37,812 nt of DNA from Flavobacteriaceae bacterium (GCA_023262245.1 JALRDC010000044.1:1-37812), one strand, 5' to 3'; counted from the first letter of the stretch, positions 8,778-17,299 are shown. Notes: a model not told the origin generated them from the letters alone. Numbers and translations: made by a program.

Positions 8778-9524
8778 ATGAACGTATTAGTTTGCATTAG
8801 CAACGTCCCGGACACTACTTCTAAAATTAACTTTAAAGAGGAGAACACTTCATTTGAAACTCAAGGGGTTCAATTCATCATCAATCCTAATGATGAATTT
8901 GGATTGACCCGTGCAGTGTGGCTCCAACAAAAGGAAGCTGCTAAAGTAACAGTTATAACTGTTGGAGATGCTTCTTGTGAACCCATTTTAAGAAAATGTC
9001 TTGCCATTGGAGCAGACCAAGCTGTTCGTATTGATCTCCAACCTCAAGACGGTTTTGAAGTTGCGGCTCAATTGACGGCTTTTTGTCAAACCAATGCTTA
9101 TGATTTGATCATCACAGGCAGAGAATCTATTGACTACAATGGCGGAATGGTAGGTGGTATGCTCGCAACAAATTTGAACATGCCGTATTTAGCAAATTGC
9201 ATTCAATTGGAGATTGAAGGAGTTGATTTACAATTGCAGAGAGAAATAGATGGAGGAAAAGAAAGTTTACAAGCAAACCTTCCCATTGTGATTGGAGCCC
9301 AAAAAGGATTGGTAGAAGAGAAAGATCTAATTATTCCAAACATGAGAGGGATTATGCAAGCAAGACAAAAATCGCTGGAGGTCATAGCACCAATTGAAAC
9401 TGAAGCTGCAACCACAGTTGAGGTTTTTGAAAAACCCCCGGAAAAAGGCCCGGTCAAATTGGTTGATGCAAATGATATTGACGGTTTAATAGATTTATTA
9501 GAAAAAGAAGCAAAAGTGCTTTAA
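8778..9524 (+). CDS. etfB: Electron transfer flavoprotein subunit beta
   Basis: Beta subunit of the soluble ETF heterodimer, which accepts electrons from acyl-CoA dehydrogenases and passes them to the quinone pool through ETF:quinone oxidoreductase. The 248-residue length is typical. Family features are the N-terminal MNVLVCISNVPDT strand, INPNDEFGLTRAVWLQ, CLAIGADQAVRI, and the nucleotide-binding DLIITGRESIDYNGGMVGGMLA. The ATG at 8778 begins directly with the conserved strand. It leads a four-gene run with etfA and the CoA-transferase genes at short spacings (10, 14 and 2 bp). No clear promoter was found; TAAATTCG at 8755-8762 is one mismatch from the -7 consensus, with no upstream partner. 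Confidence 0.95.
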   Translation: MNVLVCISNVPDTTSKINFKEENTSFETQGVQFIINPNDEFGLTRAVWLQQKEAAKVTVITVGDASCEPILRKCLAIGADQAVRIDLQPQDGFEVAAQLTAFCQTNAYDLIITGRESIDYNGGMVGGMLATNLNMPYLANCIQLEIEGVDLQLQREIDGGKESLQANLPIVIGAQKGLVEEKDLIIPNMRGIMQARQKSLEVIAPIETEAATTVEVFEKPPEKGPVKLVDANDIDGLIDLLEKEAKVL

Positions 9525-9534
9525 ACTAAGAATT

Positions 9535-10488
9535 ATGGCAGTAGTAGTATATTTAGAATCACAGGAGGGTCAAATAAAAAAAGCAGGATTAGAAGTTGCC
9601 TCTTATGCAAGAGCAATAGCAGATGCTCAAGGCCTAAATGTAGTTGGTGTAGGTTTTAATCTCGAAAATCCCGAGCAACTTAATTCCTTCGGAGTGGACA
9701 AGTTATATTTAATAAATACCCAAGGTGACCAATTTTTTGATATTACCCGATATGGCGAAAGTATAGCAGAAATTGTAACAAAAGAAAATGCAAAACTTTG
9801 CGTGGTATCGTCCTCGGCAAACGGGCGCTATTTGGGACCAATTCTAGCAGCAAAAATTAACGCTGCCTATCTTTCTAATGTAGTATCGCTTCCCTCCCAA
9901 TACGAACCTTTACAAGTAAAACGTTCCTGTTTTACCAACAAAGCATTTAATATAACCCAAAGTCATAAAGAAATTACTGTACTATCCCTATCCTCCAATT
10001 CCTTTGGGCTAAAAGAAAAACCAGGAACCACAGAAGTTATAGAGGGGAGTTATTCTAGCGCAACAACCAGCTTAAAAGTTACTACAGTAGATAAAACCTC
10101 AGATAAAGTCACCATTGCTGATGCAGATATCGTTGTTTCTGGAGGTCGAGGGTTAAAAGGTCCAGAGCACTGGCATTTGATTGAAGACCTAGCGGATGTT
10201 TTAGGTGCTGCTACAGCTTGTTCAAAGCCTGTTTCTGATATGGGGTGGAGACCTCACAGCGAACACGTAGGTCAAACAGGAAAACCTGTCGCCTCAAATT
10301 TGTATATTGCTATAGGTGTTTCCGGAGCCATTCAGCATTTGGCGGGAATTAATTCTTCCAAGGTTAAGGTTGTTATTAACTCTGATCCTGAAGCGCCCTT
10401 TTTTAAAGCAGCAGATTACGGTATTGTTGGTGATGCTTTTGAAGTGGTTCCCAAATTGACAGAAAAATTAAAAGCCCGAAAGGTATAG
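9535..10488 (+). CDS. etfA: Electron transfer flavoprotein subunit alpha
   Basis: Alpha subunit of ETF, carrying the FAD-binding C-terminal domain. The 317-residue product shows the N-terminal alpha/beta half (VVYLESQEGQIKKAGLEVASYA) and the FAD domain signature VVSGGRGLKGPEHWHLIEDL, then GAATACSKPVSDMGWRPHSEHVGQTG and IAIGVSGAIQHLAGI, ending with INSDPEAPFFKAADYGIVGD. All FAD-domain blocks are present and the length is normal. It starts 10 bp after etfB and is followed 14 bp later by a CoA transferase, so flavoprotein electron transfer and acyl-CoA formation appear co-expressed. Confidence 0.96.
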   Translation: MAVVVYLESQEGQIKKAGLEVASYARAIADAQGLNVVGVGFNLENPEQLNSFGVDKLYLINTQGDQFFDITRYGESIAEIVTKENAKLCVVSSSANGRYLGPILAAKINAAYLSNVVSLPSQYEPLQVKRSCFTNKAFNITQSHKEITVLSLSSNSFGLKEKPGTTEVIEGSYSSATTSLKVTTVDKTSDKVTIADADIVVSGGRGLKGPEHWHLIEDLADVLGAATACSKPVSDMGWRPHSEHVGQTGKPVASNLYIAIGVSGAIQHLAGINSSKVKVVINSDPEAPFFKAADYGIVGDAFEVVPKLTEKLKARKV

Positions 10489-10502
10489 GGATGTAAAAAA
10501 TC

Positions 10503-11201
10503 ATGATTCGAAAAAAAGTGGATACGGTCACTCAGGCTCTTGAAGGAATTCAAAGCGGGATGACAATAATGCTTGGAGGTTTTGGATTATGTGGGATCCC
10601 AGAAAATTTAATCAGTGCTTTAGCACAATCTTCACATAAGAATTTTACTTGTATTTCTGCAAACGTTGGCGTAGATGATTTTGGTTTAGGATTGCTCTTC
10701 AACCAAAAGAAAATAAAAACCATGATTGGATCCTATGTAGGAGAAAATGAAGAATTTGAACGACAAATGTTGTCCAAAGAAATTGATGTCATTTTAACTC
10801 CTATGGGTACACTAGCCGAAAAATGTAGAGCAGCAAAAGTAGGTATCCCAGCTTTTTTCACCCCTGCAGGTTTCGGAACAGAAGTTGCAGAAGGAAAAGA
10901 AATTAGAGCATTTAATGGAAAACAGTACCTACTCGAAACTGCATATCAAGCAGACTTTTCTCTGGTTAAAGCATGGAAGGGTGACGAAACGGGAAATTTA
11001 ATTTTTAAAGGAACAGCAAGAAATTTTAATCCCTTGATGTGTGGAGCTGCAACAATTACTGTTGCTGAGGTTGAGGAATTAGTCCCACCAGGGGCTTTGG
11101 ATCCTAATGAAATTCATACTCCTGGAATTTTTGTAGATCGTATTTTCCAGGGAGAGCAATACGAAAAACGAATTGAAAGACGAACTGTAAAGTACCCATA
11201 G
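10503..11201 (+). CDS. scoA: 3-oxoacid CoA-transferase subunit A
   Basis: Subunit A of a succinyl-CoA:3-ketoacid CoA-transferase (CoA-transferase family I), which activates acetoacetate or related acids with succinyl-CoA. The 232-residue protein has MLGGFGLCGIPENLI near residue 23, ISANVGVDDFGLG, IGSYVGENEEF, LTPMGTLAEKCRAAKVGIPAFFTPAG, and LEELVPPGALDPNEIHTPGIFVDRI-like C-terminal features as in ScoA/AtoD. The subunit B gene begins two bases after its stop. Acetoacetate as substrate is the usual choice for this subgroup but other short 3-oxoacids cannot be excluded. Confidence 0.92.
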   Translation: MIRKKVDTVTQALEGIQSGMTIMLGGFGLCGIPENLISALAQSSHKNFTCISANVGVDDFGLGLLFNQKKIKTMIGSYVGENEEFERQMLSKEIDVILTPMGTLAEKCRAAKVGIPAFFTPAGFGTEVAEGKEIRAFNGKQYLLETAYQADFSLVKAWKGDETGNLIFKGTARNFNPLMCGAATITVAEVEELVPPGALDPNEIHTPGIFVDRIFQGEQYEKRIERRTVKYP

Positions 11202-11203
11202 AG

Positions 11204-11860
11204 ATGGCATTAAGCAAAAATGATATTGCCAAGCGCATCGCTCAGGAACTTCGTTCTGGATATTATGTTAATCTCGGAATTGGGATACCAACCTTAGTAG
11301 CAAATCATATTCCAAAAAATATAGCGATTGAATTTCAAAGTGAAAATGGAATTCTGGGTATGGGTCCTTTCCCCAAAGAAGGCTCAGAAGATGCAGACCT
11401 TATCAATGCAGGAAAACAAACCATAACAGCTTTGCCTGGAGCAAGTTTTTTTGATTCCGCATTAAGTTTTGGTATGATTCGAGGCAGGCATATTGATTTA
11501 ACCGTATTGGGGGCAATGGAAGTTTCAGAAACGGGAGATATCGCTAATTGGAAAATTCCAGGAAAATTGGTCAAAGGAATGGGAGGAGCAATGGACTTGG
11601 TTTCCTCTGCAGAAAATATTATTGTTGCTATGATGCATACTGATCCAAAGGGAGCCTCCAAACTCAAAACAAAATGTAGTTTACCCTTAACTGGTGTAAA
11701 ATGCGTAAAACGGATCGTAACAAATCTAGCGGTTATAGATATTGTTGCTGAGGGTTTTTTACTAAAAGAAAGAGCTCCCGATGTCACCCTAGAAGAAATA
11801 AAAGAAGCGACAGAGGGTAACTTAATCATTCCCGCTGAAGTACCTGTGGTTAAACTTTAA
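11204..11860 (+). CDS. scoB: 3-oxoacid CoA-transferase subunit B
   Basis: Subunit B of the same CoA-transferase. It carries the catalytic glutamate in the SENG motif (FQSENGILGMGPFP; Glu47), which forms the enzyme-CoA thioester intermediate. Other family blocks are NLGIGIPTLVANHI, LPGASFFDSALSFGMIRGRHID, GAMEVSETGDIANWKIPGK and KGMGGAMDLV. The 218-residue length is typical. The stop at 11860 ends the etf-sco run; about 70 AT-rich bases separate it from the next gene and no terminator hairpin is visible there. Confidence 0.93.
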   Translation: MALSKNDIAKRIAQELRSGYYVNLGIGIPTLVANHIPKNIAIEFQSENGILGMGPFPKEGSEDADLINAGKQTITALPGASFFDSALSFGMIRGRHIDLTVLGAMEVSETGDIANWKIPGKLVKGMGGAMDLVSSAENIIVAMMHTDPKGASKLKTKCSLPLTGVKCVKRIVTNLAVIDIVAEGFLLKERAPDVTLEEIKEATEGNLIIPAEVPVVKL

Positions 11861-11931
11861 CTTCACTCGCTCTTTTTAATGAATCGTTTAATTAAGAATT
11901 TAGTATTTTTAATAAATTTTAAAATTCATTT

Positions 11932-12657
11932 ATGACACGCATTTTTATTTATTGTCTATTGTTATTCGTAGCAAGTTGCAATGAGACCCCAAAAAAAGAA
12001 CTCAAAAAAGAAAACGTTCCAGTGGATCAAGAATGGATTTCATTATCTCCAAAAGATAGTTTTGAAGGATGGCATATATTTCAAAATGAAGAAGGGACAA
12101 AAAGCGGATGGACAGTTGAAGAGGGTGTTTTTACTTTTGATAAAGAAAACTCCAAAGGTAAAGGAAATAAGAGTCTGGTTACGGATGCCCTTTTTACAAA
12201 TTTTGAAATTGAATTTGAATGGAAATTATCTCCCAATTCAAACAGCGGGTTTATGTGGGGCGTAAGTGAAGATCCTAAGTACGATCATCCTTTTGTAACA
12301 GGACCTGAAATTCAAATTATTGATGCCGATGTTTATGGTGACGATCCAGAACATCAGGTACATACCGTAGGGGCACTGTACGACATGATACCTCCAACCA
12401 ATATTGTTGCTAAAAAAGCAGGAGCTTGGAACAAATATAACATCACAATAGATCATTCTAAAAATGAAGGAATCATTGTGCTCAATGGATCTGAAATTAA
12501 CCGTTTTCCTTTGTCAGGAGACAAGTGGGATGCACTGGTAAAGAAAAGTAAATTTGCAACTATGGAAGGTTTTGGAAAATTTAAAGAAGGGCGCATCAGC
12601 CTGCAAGATCACCCTGGTGTAATTTCATATAAAAATATTAAGATTAAGAGACTGTAA
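11932..12657 (+). CDS. DUF1080 / 3-keto-disaccharide hydrolase family lipoprotein
   Basis: Exported 241-residue lipoprotein (signal ending FVASC, Cys16) with one concanavalin-like jelly-roll domain of the DUF1080 group. Some members of this family hydrolyse 3-keto-glycosides. Visible family features are WISLSPKDSFEGWHIFQ, FTNFEIEFEWKLSPNSNSGFMWGV, GPEIQIIDAD, HTVGALYDMI, WNKYNITIDH and GRISLQDHPGVISYKNIKIK. The domain is complete. It stands two bases before a small His-rich membrane protein and has no sugar dehydrogenase partner in the window, so the 3-keto-sugar role is by family only. An AT-rich leader carries TATTTTTA at 11904-11911, one mismatch from the -7 consensus. Confidence 0.85.
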   Translation: MTRIFIYCLLLFVASCNETPKKELKKENVPVDQEWISLSPKDSFEGWHIFQNEEGTKSGWTVEEGVFTFDKENSKGKGNKSLVTDALFTNFEIEFEWKLSPNSNSGFMWGVSEDPKYDHPFVTGPEIQIIDADVYGDDPEHQVHTVGALYDMIPPTNIVAKKAGAWNKYNITIDHSKNEGIIVLNGSEINRFPLSGDKWDALVKKSKFATMEGFGKFKEGRISLQDHPGVISYKNIKIKRL

Positions 12658-12658
12658 T

Positions 12659-13003
12659 TTGATTCCGCTTGAAAGATATAAAGGTGTAATACTATCAGGG
12701 GTTTCCGGACTCCTGATAGCAATGCTTTTAATCCCAATGGGATTAAAGCTAGAACACGCTTACAGCTTTCATGCCAAAACAAAAGAATGCAAACACAGTA
12801 AGACCCATATTCACGCTGAGAATTCACATGATGATTTCTTAGACTATTATTTTCAACCTTTAGTTGATGAATCTTCACCTGTTTTTAATTTCAAGACATT
12901 TGAAATCAAAAACATTAAGGTAAATTTTTACCAGCACGTTTTTTATTCAAAACCCTACAAAGGCTTAGGTTTGAGAGCCCCACCAGTATTGCTGTTTTCC
13001 TAG
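12659..13003 (+). CDS. Small His-rich membrane or periplasmic protein of a TonB-receptor locus
   Basis: A 114-residue protein with an N-terminal hydrophobic segment (about residues 9-29), then a metal-ligand-rich stretch CKHSKTHIHAENSHDD (44-59) preceded by His33 and His38, and an ending LGLRAPP. I recall similar small proteins with an Arg-x-Pro-Pro-like tail next to TonB-dependent receptors in Flavobacteriia; no experimental function is known to me. The start is a TTG two bases after the DUF1080 stop. The ATG at 12722 is in frame but would cut the hydrophobic segment in half. An 8-bp inverted repeat lies in the first codons (12692-12719). Metal binding is inferred from composition. Confidence 0.65.
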   Translation: MIPLERYKGVILSGVSGLLIAMLLIPMGLKLEHAYSFHAKTKECKHSKTHIHAENSHDDFLDYYFQPLVDESSPVFNFKTFEIKNIKVNFYQHVFYSKPYKGLGLRAPPVLLFS

Positions 13004-13011
13004 AATAAATA

Positions 13012-13043
13012 GGGTATTAAATTTTATAAAAACTTAATATCCC
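13012..13043. repeat. Inverted repeat upstream of the lipoprotein-receptor pair
   Basis: GGGTATTAA (13012-13020) is repeated inverted as TTAATATCCC (13034-13043), with one extra T in the right arm and 13 AT-rich bases between. It lies 36 bp before the lipoprotein start. There is no T-run after it, so an operator (for example for a metal-responsive repressor) or an RNA hairpin is more likely than a terminator. The exact role is unknown. Confidence 0.45.
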
Positions 13044-13078
13044 AAACAGAAATACATAAATCTTAAAACCAGAATAAA

Positions 13079-13627
13079 ATGAAAATAGTAATTAACCCAA
13101 TCTATAATCTCTTTATACTCTTTCTAACCTTGTCGTTCACCTCTTGTGAAAAAGATACTCCAGAAATAGTTGAGGAACAAGAAGTAATAACAACAGTTAC
13201 AATAGAATTTAAAGCTGCTGATGCCTCTTCGCAAACCTTTAAATGGCAAATGGATCAAGCCAATACGCAAACCATCACATTAAAAACCAATACACCTTAT
13301 GAGGTATCGATTGCTTTTTTAGATGAAAGTGATCCTGGAAATGTTAAGGTTATTACAGAGGAAGTAGCGGAGGAAGCAGACGAACACCAAATATTTTACG
13401 AATTTTCTGATGTTACTGTCTCTTACACCTCGGGAGAAAGTGATGCTTTGGATAGTAATAACAATCCTGTATTTATTCACAGTATTTGGACTGCTAGTTC
13501 CACTGGGACAGGGTTTGCAAGAGCATATTTGATACATGAGCCAACTACAAAAAGCAGTACAACCAGAAATGGTTTTGGGGGTGAGACCGATGTTGCGATA
13601 GATATCCCAATAACTATTGTGGATTAA
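13079..13627 (+). CDS. Periplasmic or outer-membrane lipoprotein paired with a TonB receptor
   Basis: A 182-residue lipoprotein (signal ending FTSC, Cys23). The mature part begins with an acidic linker (EKDTPEIVEEQE), followed by a beta-rich domain with TVTIEFKA, NTPYEVSIAFLDES, ITEEVAEEADEHQIFYEF, ARAYLIHEP and GGETDVAIDIPITI. In flavobacterial genomes I recall this type being labelled a type 1 periplasmic-binding-fold protein and standing directly before a TonB-dependent receptor. The stop overlaps the receptor ATG by one base (TAATG), which is strong evidence for coupled translation. The EEADEHQ segment and acidic character would suit metal binding, but the ligand is not shown. Confidence 0.75.
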   Translation: MKIVINPIYNLFILFLTLSFTSCEKDTPEIVEEQEVITTVTIEFKAADASSQTFKWQMDQANTQTITLKTNTPYEVSIAFLDESDPGNVKVITEEVAEEADEHQIFYEFSDVTVSYTSGESDALDSNNNPVFIHSIWTASSTGTGFARAYLIHEPTTKSSTTRNGFGGETDVAIDIPITIVD

Positions 13628-16050
13628 TGAAGCGCTCTGTTTTTCGGCTTCTAATATTTGTAGTCGTCATTACCCTAAAAGGAAGTCCGATTTTGTATGG
13701 TCAATCATGTAATTATTCTTTAAAAGGGAATATTCTAGATTTGCATGATCAATCTCCTATTTTTGGTGCTCTCATTACAATTGAGGGCACCACTTTTTTT
13801 TCACAAACCGATGAATTTGGTACTTATAATTTTGAAAACCTTTGTCCTGGAACTTATTTATTCTTGATAGAACACCCGCAATGTGATTCATTAAAGCGGA
13901 AAATAACGATTCGCCAAAATCAAGTTTTAAATTTTAAACTGGAACACCATATAAATGAATTGGAAGAAATCACCGTATCTGACTCAAAGTTAGAACAGAT
14001 TACTAATTCTGCCCAAGAAGCCCGACTCAATGCAGATCAAATCTTGGAATATAGTAGTAAAAGCCTTGCTGATGCTTTGAATACACTTTCGGGGGTTTCA
14101 GTTTTACGAACAGGAAATAGTATTGCAAAACCTCTCATTCATGGAATGTACGGAAGTAGGGTGGGTATTGTTTCTAATGGGATGCGACTTAGAGATCAAG
14201 AATGGGGAGCAGACCACGCTCCTAATATTGACCTTAACGCATTTGAAACTATACAAGTAGTTAAAGGCGCTGCTGCTTTAAAATACGGGGGGGATACCCC
14301 TGGGGGAATTATCGTGTTAGCTCCTGCTAAAAAAGTCCTAAAAGACAGTTTATATGGTAATACAGTCCTGAATATGGAAACCAATGGCCGTGGCGGAAGT
14401 ATCTCGTCAAGGTGGGTTAAAACCTTTAAATCAGGTTTTTATTATAGTGGTCAACTAACAGCAAAAAGGTTCGGAGACTTTCAAGCTCCAAATTATAATT
14501 TGACAAATACAGGACTTCAAGAAGGGAATCTATCCTTTAAACTAGGAAGTAATAGAATTGTTGAAGGATGGGAGTTTAATTATTCGCGTTTTTCTAATGA
14601 GGTAGGCATTCTGCGTGCCGCTCATATTGGCAATATACAAGATCTCGCAACAGCATTGGCGTCAAATATTCCTTTGAGAGTGAACCCTTTCACCTACGAC
14701 ATTAATGCTCCAAAACAACAAGGAACCCACCAAAACATTCAAATTTCGTATTTCTCAACTACTAAAAATCAAGCAAAATGGAAATGGGAATATAGTTATC
14801 AAATAAACCAAAGAAAAGAATTTGATGTTAGGAGAGGAACTCGTTCAGAGCTCGCTGCCATTGACTTAAAACTCCAAACCCATGCGCTTTCTGGGAATTA
14901 TACATGGAAGAAATTCGAAAATTGGAAATATGAATGGGGAATTAACAGTTTACTACAAGACAATTTTTCAAATCCTAACACAGGAGTAAAACGATTAATC
15001 CCCGATCATTTAAAAATTGAATTGGGAAGCTATATCCTTGGTGTTTACAAGCCAAATAATATGTTTAGTTGGGATTGGGGACTTCGACTGGATGGTGTAC
15101 TTATAGATGCACTAAAATATTATGATGAAAGAGATTGGATCGAAAGAGGTTATGCAGATGAATTTGAACTTTTTGAAATTCAAGACATGGGGACACAACT
15201 ATTAACTAATCCAAAGTTTAACTTTCTTAATATTGCTGGTCAAACTGGAGTGGTATTTGGTTTCGGAAAAGGTTTTGAGTCTAACGTGTCTTACATTCTA
15301 TCTCAGCGAGCACCAAATGCGTCAGAATTGTTTAGCGATGGGTTGCATCATTCTTTAGCAACAATAGAATACGGTAACTTAAGATTACAAAAAGAAACAA
15401 TACACAAACTGCTTTTAGGGGTGTCTAAGACATCAGATTCATTTCAAACCACAATCTCACCTTATGTTTCAAAAGCAAAAAATTATATCTTCATAGTTCC
15501 CAGAGGACTAGAGCAAACCATAAGGGGTGCTTTTCCTTTTTGGCAATATGACGCAACCAATGCCTTGTTTTTTGGAATCGATTTAAATGCTGATTTAGAT
15601 TTAAGTCCAGAATTGAATTTTAATTGGTCAGCATCCTACACTTATGCTCAAGATTTAGAGGCCAATTTACCCTTAATTTCAATCCCTCCATTTAACAGTA
15701 CTCAAAAAATAAAATATACTTCGAATTCAAAAAAATGGGATTTGGAAATAGCCCACCAAAGGGTATCAAAACAATTGCGATTTCCAGACAATAATTTTAA
15801 ATTCAATACTATTAAAATGGGTACTATAGTACCCGAAACAGTAGATATAAGTACCCCTCCCGAGAGTTTTAACAAGTTAGATATGATTTTTTCATTATAT
15901 TTGAAAAGAAGCAAAATCCTCAAAAGCTACCTAAAAGTGATGATTAAAAACATTACAAACAATGACTACAGAGACTACCTTAATCGATTCAGGTATTACG
16001 CTGCAGAAAACGGCAGGAATATCCAATTGCAACTAAATTTTATTTATTAA
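13627..16050 (+). CDS. TonB-dependent receptor, putative metal uptake type
   Basis: An 807-residue outer-membrane TonB-dependent receptor. A signal peptide ends near residue 25 (LYGQ), followed by a carboxypeptidase-regulatory-like domain (about 30-105) with Cys28, Cys73 and Cys86, a TonB box ELEEITVS (111-118), a plug with GVSVLRTGNSIAKPLIHG and NGMRLRDQEWGADHAPN (184-200), and a barrel ending in QLQLNFIY. The plug has an acidic and His-containing DQEWGADHAPN motif. Together with the His-rich partner gene and the one-base overlap with the preceding lipoprotein, this suggests uptake of a metal ion or metal complex rather than sugar; no SusD partner is present. The substrate is inferred. Confidence 0.9.
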   Translation: MKRSVFRLLIFVVVITLKGSPILYGQSCNYSLKGNILDLHDQSPIFGALITIEGTTFFSQTDEFGTYNFENLCPGTYLFLIEHPQCDSLKRKITIRQNQVLNFKLEHHINELEEITVSDSKLEQITNSAQEARLNADQILEYSSKSLADALNTLSGVSVLRTGNSIAKPLIHGMYGSRVGIVSNGMRLRDQEWGADHAPNIDLNAFETIQVVKGAAALKYGGDTPGGIIVLAPAKKVLKDSLYGNTVLNMETNGRGGSISSRWVKTFKSGFYYSGQLTAKRFGDFQAPNYNLTNTGLQEGNLSFKLGSNRIVEGWEFNYSRFSNEVGILRAAHIGNIQDLATALASNIPLRVNPFTYDINAPKQQGTHQNIQISYFSTTKNQAKWKWEYSYQINQRKEFDVRRGTRSELAAIDLKLQTHALSGNYTWKKFENWKYEWGINSLLQDNFSNPNTGVKRLIPDHLKIELGSYILGVYKPNNMFSWDWGLRLDGVLIDALKYYDERDWIERGYADEFELFEIQDMGTQLLTNPKFNFLNIAGQTGVVFGFGKGFESNVSYILSQRAPNASELFSDGLHHSLATIEYGNLRLQKETIHKLLLGVSKTSDSFQTTISPYVSKAKNYIFIVPRGLEQTIRGAFPFWQYDATNALFFGIDLNADLDLSPELNFNWSASYTYAQDLEANLPLISIPPFNSTQKIKYTSNSKKWDLEIAHQRVSKQLRFPDNNFKFNTIKMGTIVPETVDISTPPESFNKLDMIFSLYLKRSKILKSYLKVMIKNITNNDYRDYLNRFRYYAAENGRNIQLQLNFIY

Positions 16051-16059
16051 ATAAATTAG

Positions 16060-16734
16060 TTGATTTTGAAAATTAGTCCCCTTATTTTATTTCTAGTAAT
16101 TACCTTTTTGGATAGCTACTTAGTTGGTTCTGGTCAAGAACTCTATCAAAAGTTCATTGAGCCCTTAATTACGCCCACCCTATTTATATATTATTGGGTT
16201 AATTCACCTGAAAAAAGCACAAGTCTCATCACGGTTTTTTTATTTCTTTGGACAGGAGATCTTTTACTTCTTTTTGAAACGTCTGATTTACATTTAAAAT
16301 GGTCTGTATTTTGTTATTTTGTCGTGCAAATATTTTTGATTTTGCATTTCTTTAAATACTTCAAAGGCTACTCTCTTAGAGAACACCTTCTAGGGGTATT
16401 GTTATATGGATCTTATTTAGTGGTTTTTTTAAATCATGTTTACATATCTTTAGACGATATGCGTATTCATGGTGTTGTTTATGGTCTTACGCTTTCTTTT
16501 CTAGGAAGTTTTACAATCATGTGGTTATTAAAACAGTATACCAAGCCCATTGCTTTACTGACCAGTGGCCTTTTTATTTTCTCTATTCGTGACGTATTAA
16601 TTACCTACAATAAACGCTATTTTGAGGAAGAATTTTTTACCTTTCCAGTTCCTTTGTTGCACGCTATTGGTTTTTTATTGATTGTTCAAAGTTTCCTTTT
16701 GTTGGAACAAAAACGATTCTCATCTTCGGGCTAA
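16060..16734 (+). CDS. YhhN/TMEM86-like multi-pass membrane protein
   Basis: A 224-residue very hydrophobic protein with about seven or eight membrane segments. The GDLLLLFE motif in the third segment, with acidic residues in the membrane, and the overall layout resemble the YhhN family. Its animal member TMEM86 is a lysoplasmalogenase, but bacterial functions are mostly untested. No ATG is available; the start is TTG at 16060 or TTG at 16066, about 10 bp after the receptor stop, so it is probably co-transcribed with the receptor. A divergent relative lies at 17741-18454. Family assignment is moderate; catalysis is not claimed. Confidence 0.7.
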   Translation: MILKISPLILFLVITFLDSYLVGSGQELYQKFIEPLITPTLFIYYWVNSPEKSTSLITVFLFLWTGDLLLLFETSDLHLKWSVFCYFVVQIFLILHFFKYFKGYSLREHLLGVLLYGSYLVVFLNHVYISLDDMRIHGVVYGLTLSFLGSFTIMWLLKQYTKPIALLTSGLFIFSIRDVLITYNKRYFEEEFFTFPVPLLHAIGFLLIVQSFLLLEQKRFSSSG

Positions 16735-16744
16735 ATTTAAAGGA

Positions 16745-17299
16745 ATGTTTATTAAGATTAGATGTTTTGCTTTTTTGATGTTAACTTCTTATGCAATAAA
16801 TGCACAAGATAACTTTAAAACGGAAGGTTTATACAACGACCCATCTGTGGAGACGCAAAGAGCATTTGTTGAAGAAATACTCTACATAGCGGGGTATGTG
16901 CCCGAATATATTCAGATCTATCAAACGCTTCCCAATAACGCTCATGTTTATCGTGTTAAATTAGATTCAGTAACAGGAGGATTTATGTTTGTGCGTTGGG
17001 ATAAAGAAAAAAAAGAACATTTTATTGCCAACAAAATGATAGATCCAGGGCTTTATTACAATTTGAAGACAGCCAGAGAGATTATGCGGAAACAAACTAA
17101 AAAGGCCAGTTTTGATGTAGAGGACGCTGCACTACAAGCTGCAGACCAAGAACAAATTAATGATACAGACCTTTTAGAGTTACGATCGCTATACGACAAG
17201 AGAGAACAAGAAAAAAAGAATTTAATTAATGAAGCTGAATTAAAAATTCAACAAAAAGAACAACGTAAAATTGAACGAAAAAATTCTAAAAAAAATTAA
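16745..17299 (+). CDS. Secreted protein of unknown function
   Basis: A 184-residue protein with a signal peptide (MFIKIRCFAFLMLTSYAINAQ, cut after about residue 20-21) and a mature domain with VEEILYIAGYVPEYIQIYQT, NAHVYRVKLDSVTGGFMFVRWDKEKKE. The last 45 residues are strongly charged and helical (KREQEKKNLINEAELKIQQKEQRKIERK, seen as a Lys/Glu-rich tail), possibly a coiled coil. I do not recognise the family. The ATG at 16745 has a good AAAGGA ribosome-binding site and lies 11 bp after the YhhN-like gene, which it probably follows in the same transcript. An upstream in-frame ATG at 16682 would overlap that gene and spoil the signal peptide. Confidence 0.7.
   Translation: MFIKIRCFAFLMLTSYAINAQDNFKTEGLYNDPSVETQRAFVEEILYIAGYVPEYIQIYQTLPNNAHVYRVKLDSVTGGFMFVRWDKEKKEHFIANKMIDPGLYYNLKTAREIMRKQTKKASFDVEDAALQAADQEQINDTDLLELRSLYDKREQEKKNLINEAELKIQQKEQRKIERKNSKKN

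Noticed and set aside
11335..11829. A 164-codon open frame on the minus strand inside scoB
   Set aside because: It lies wholly opposite a gene with a complete CoA-transferase sequence and shows no recognisable domain, so it is a shadow of scoB codon use.
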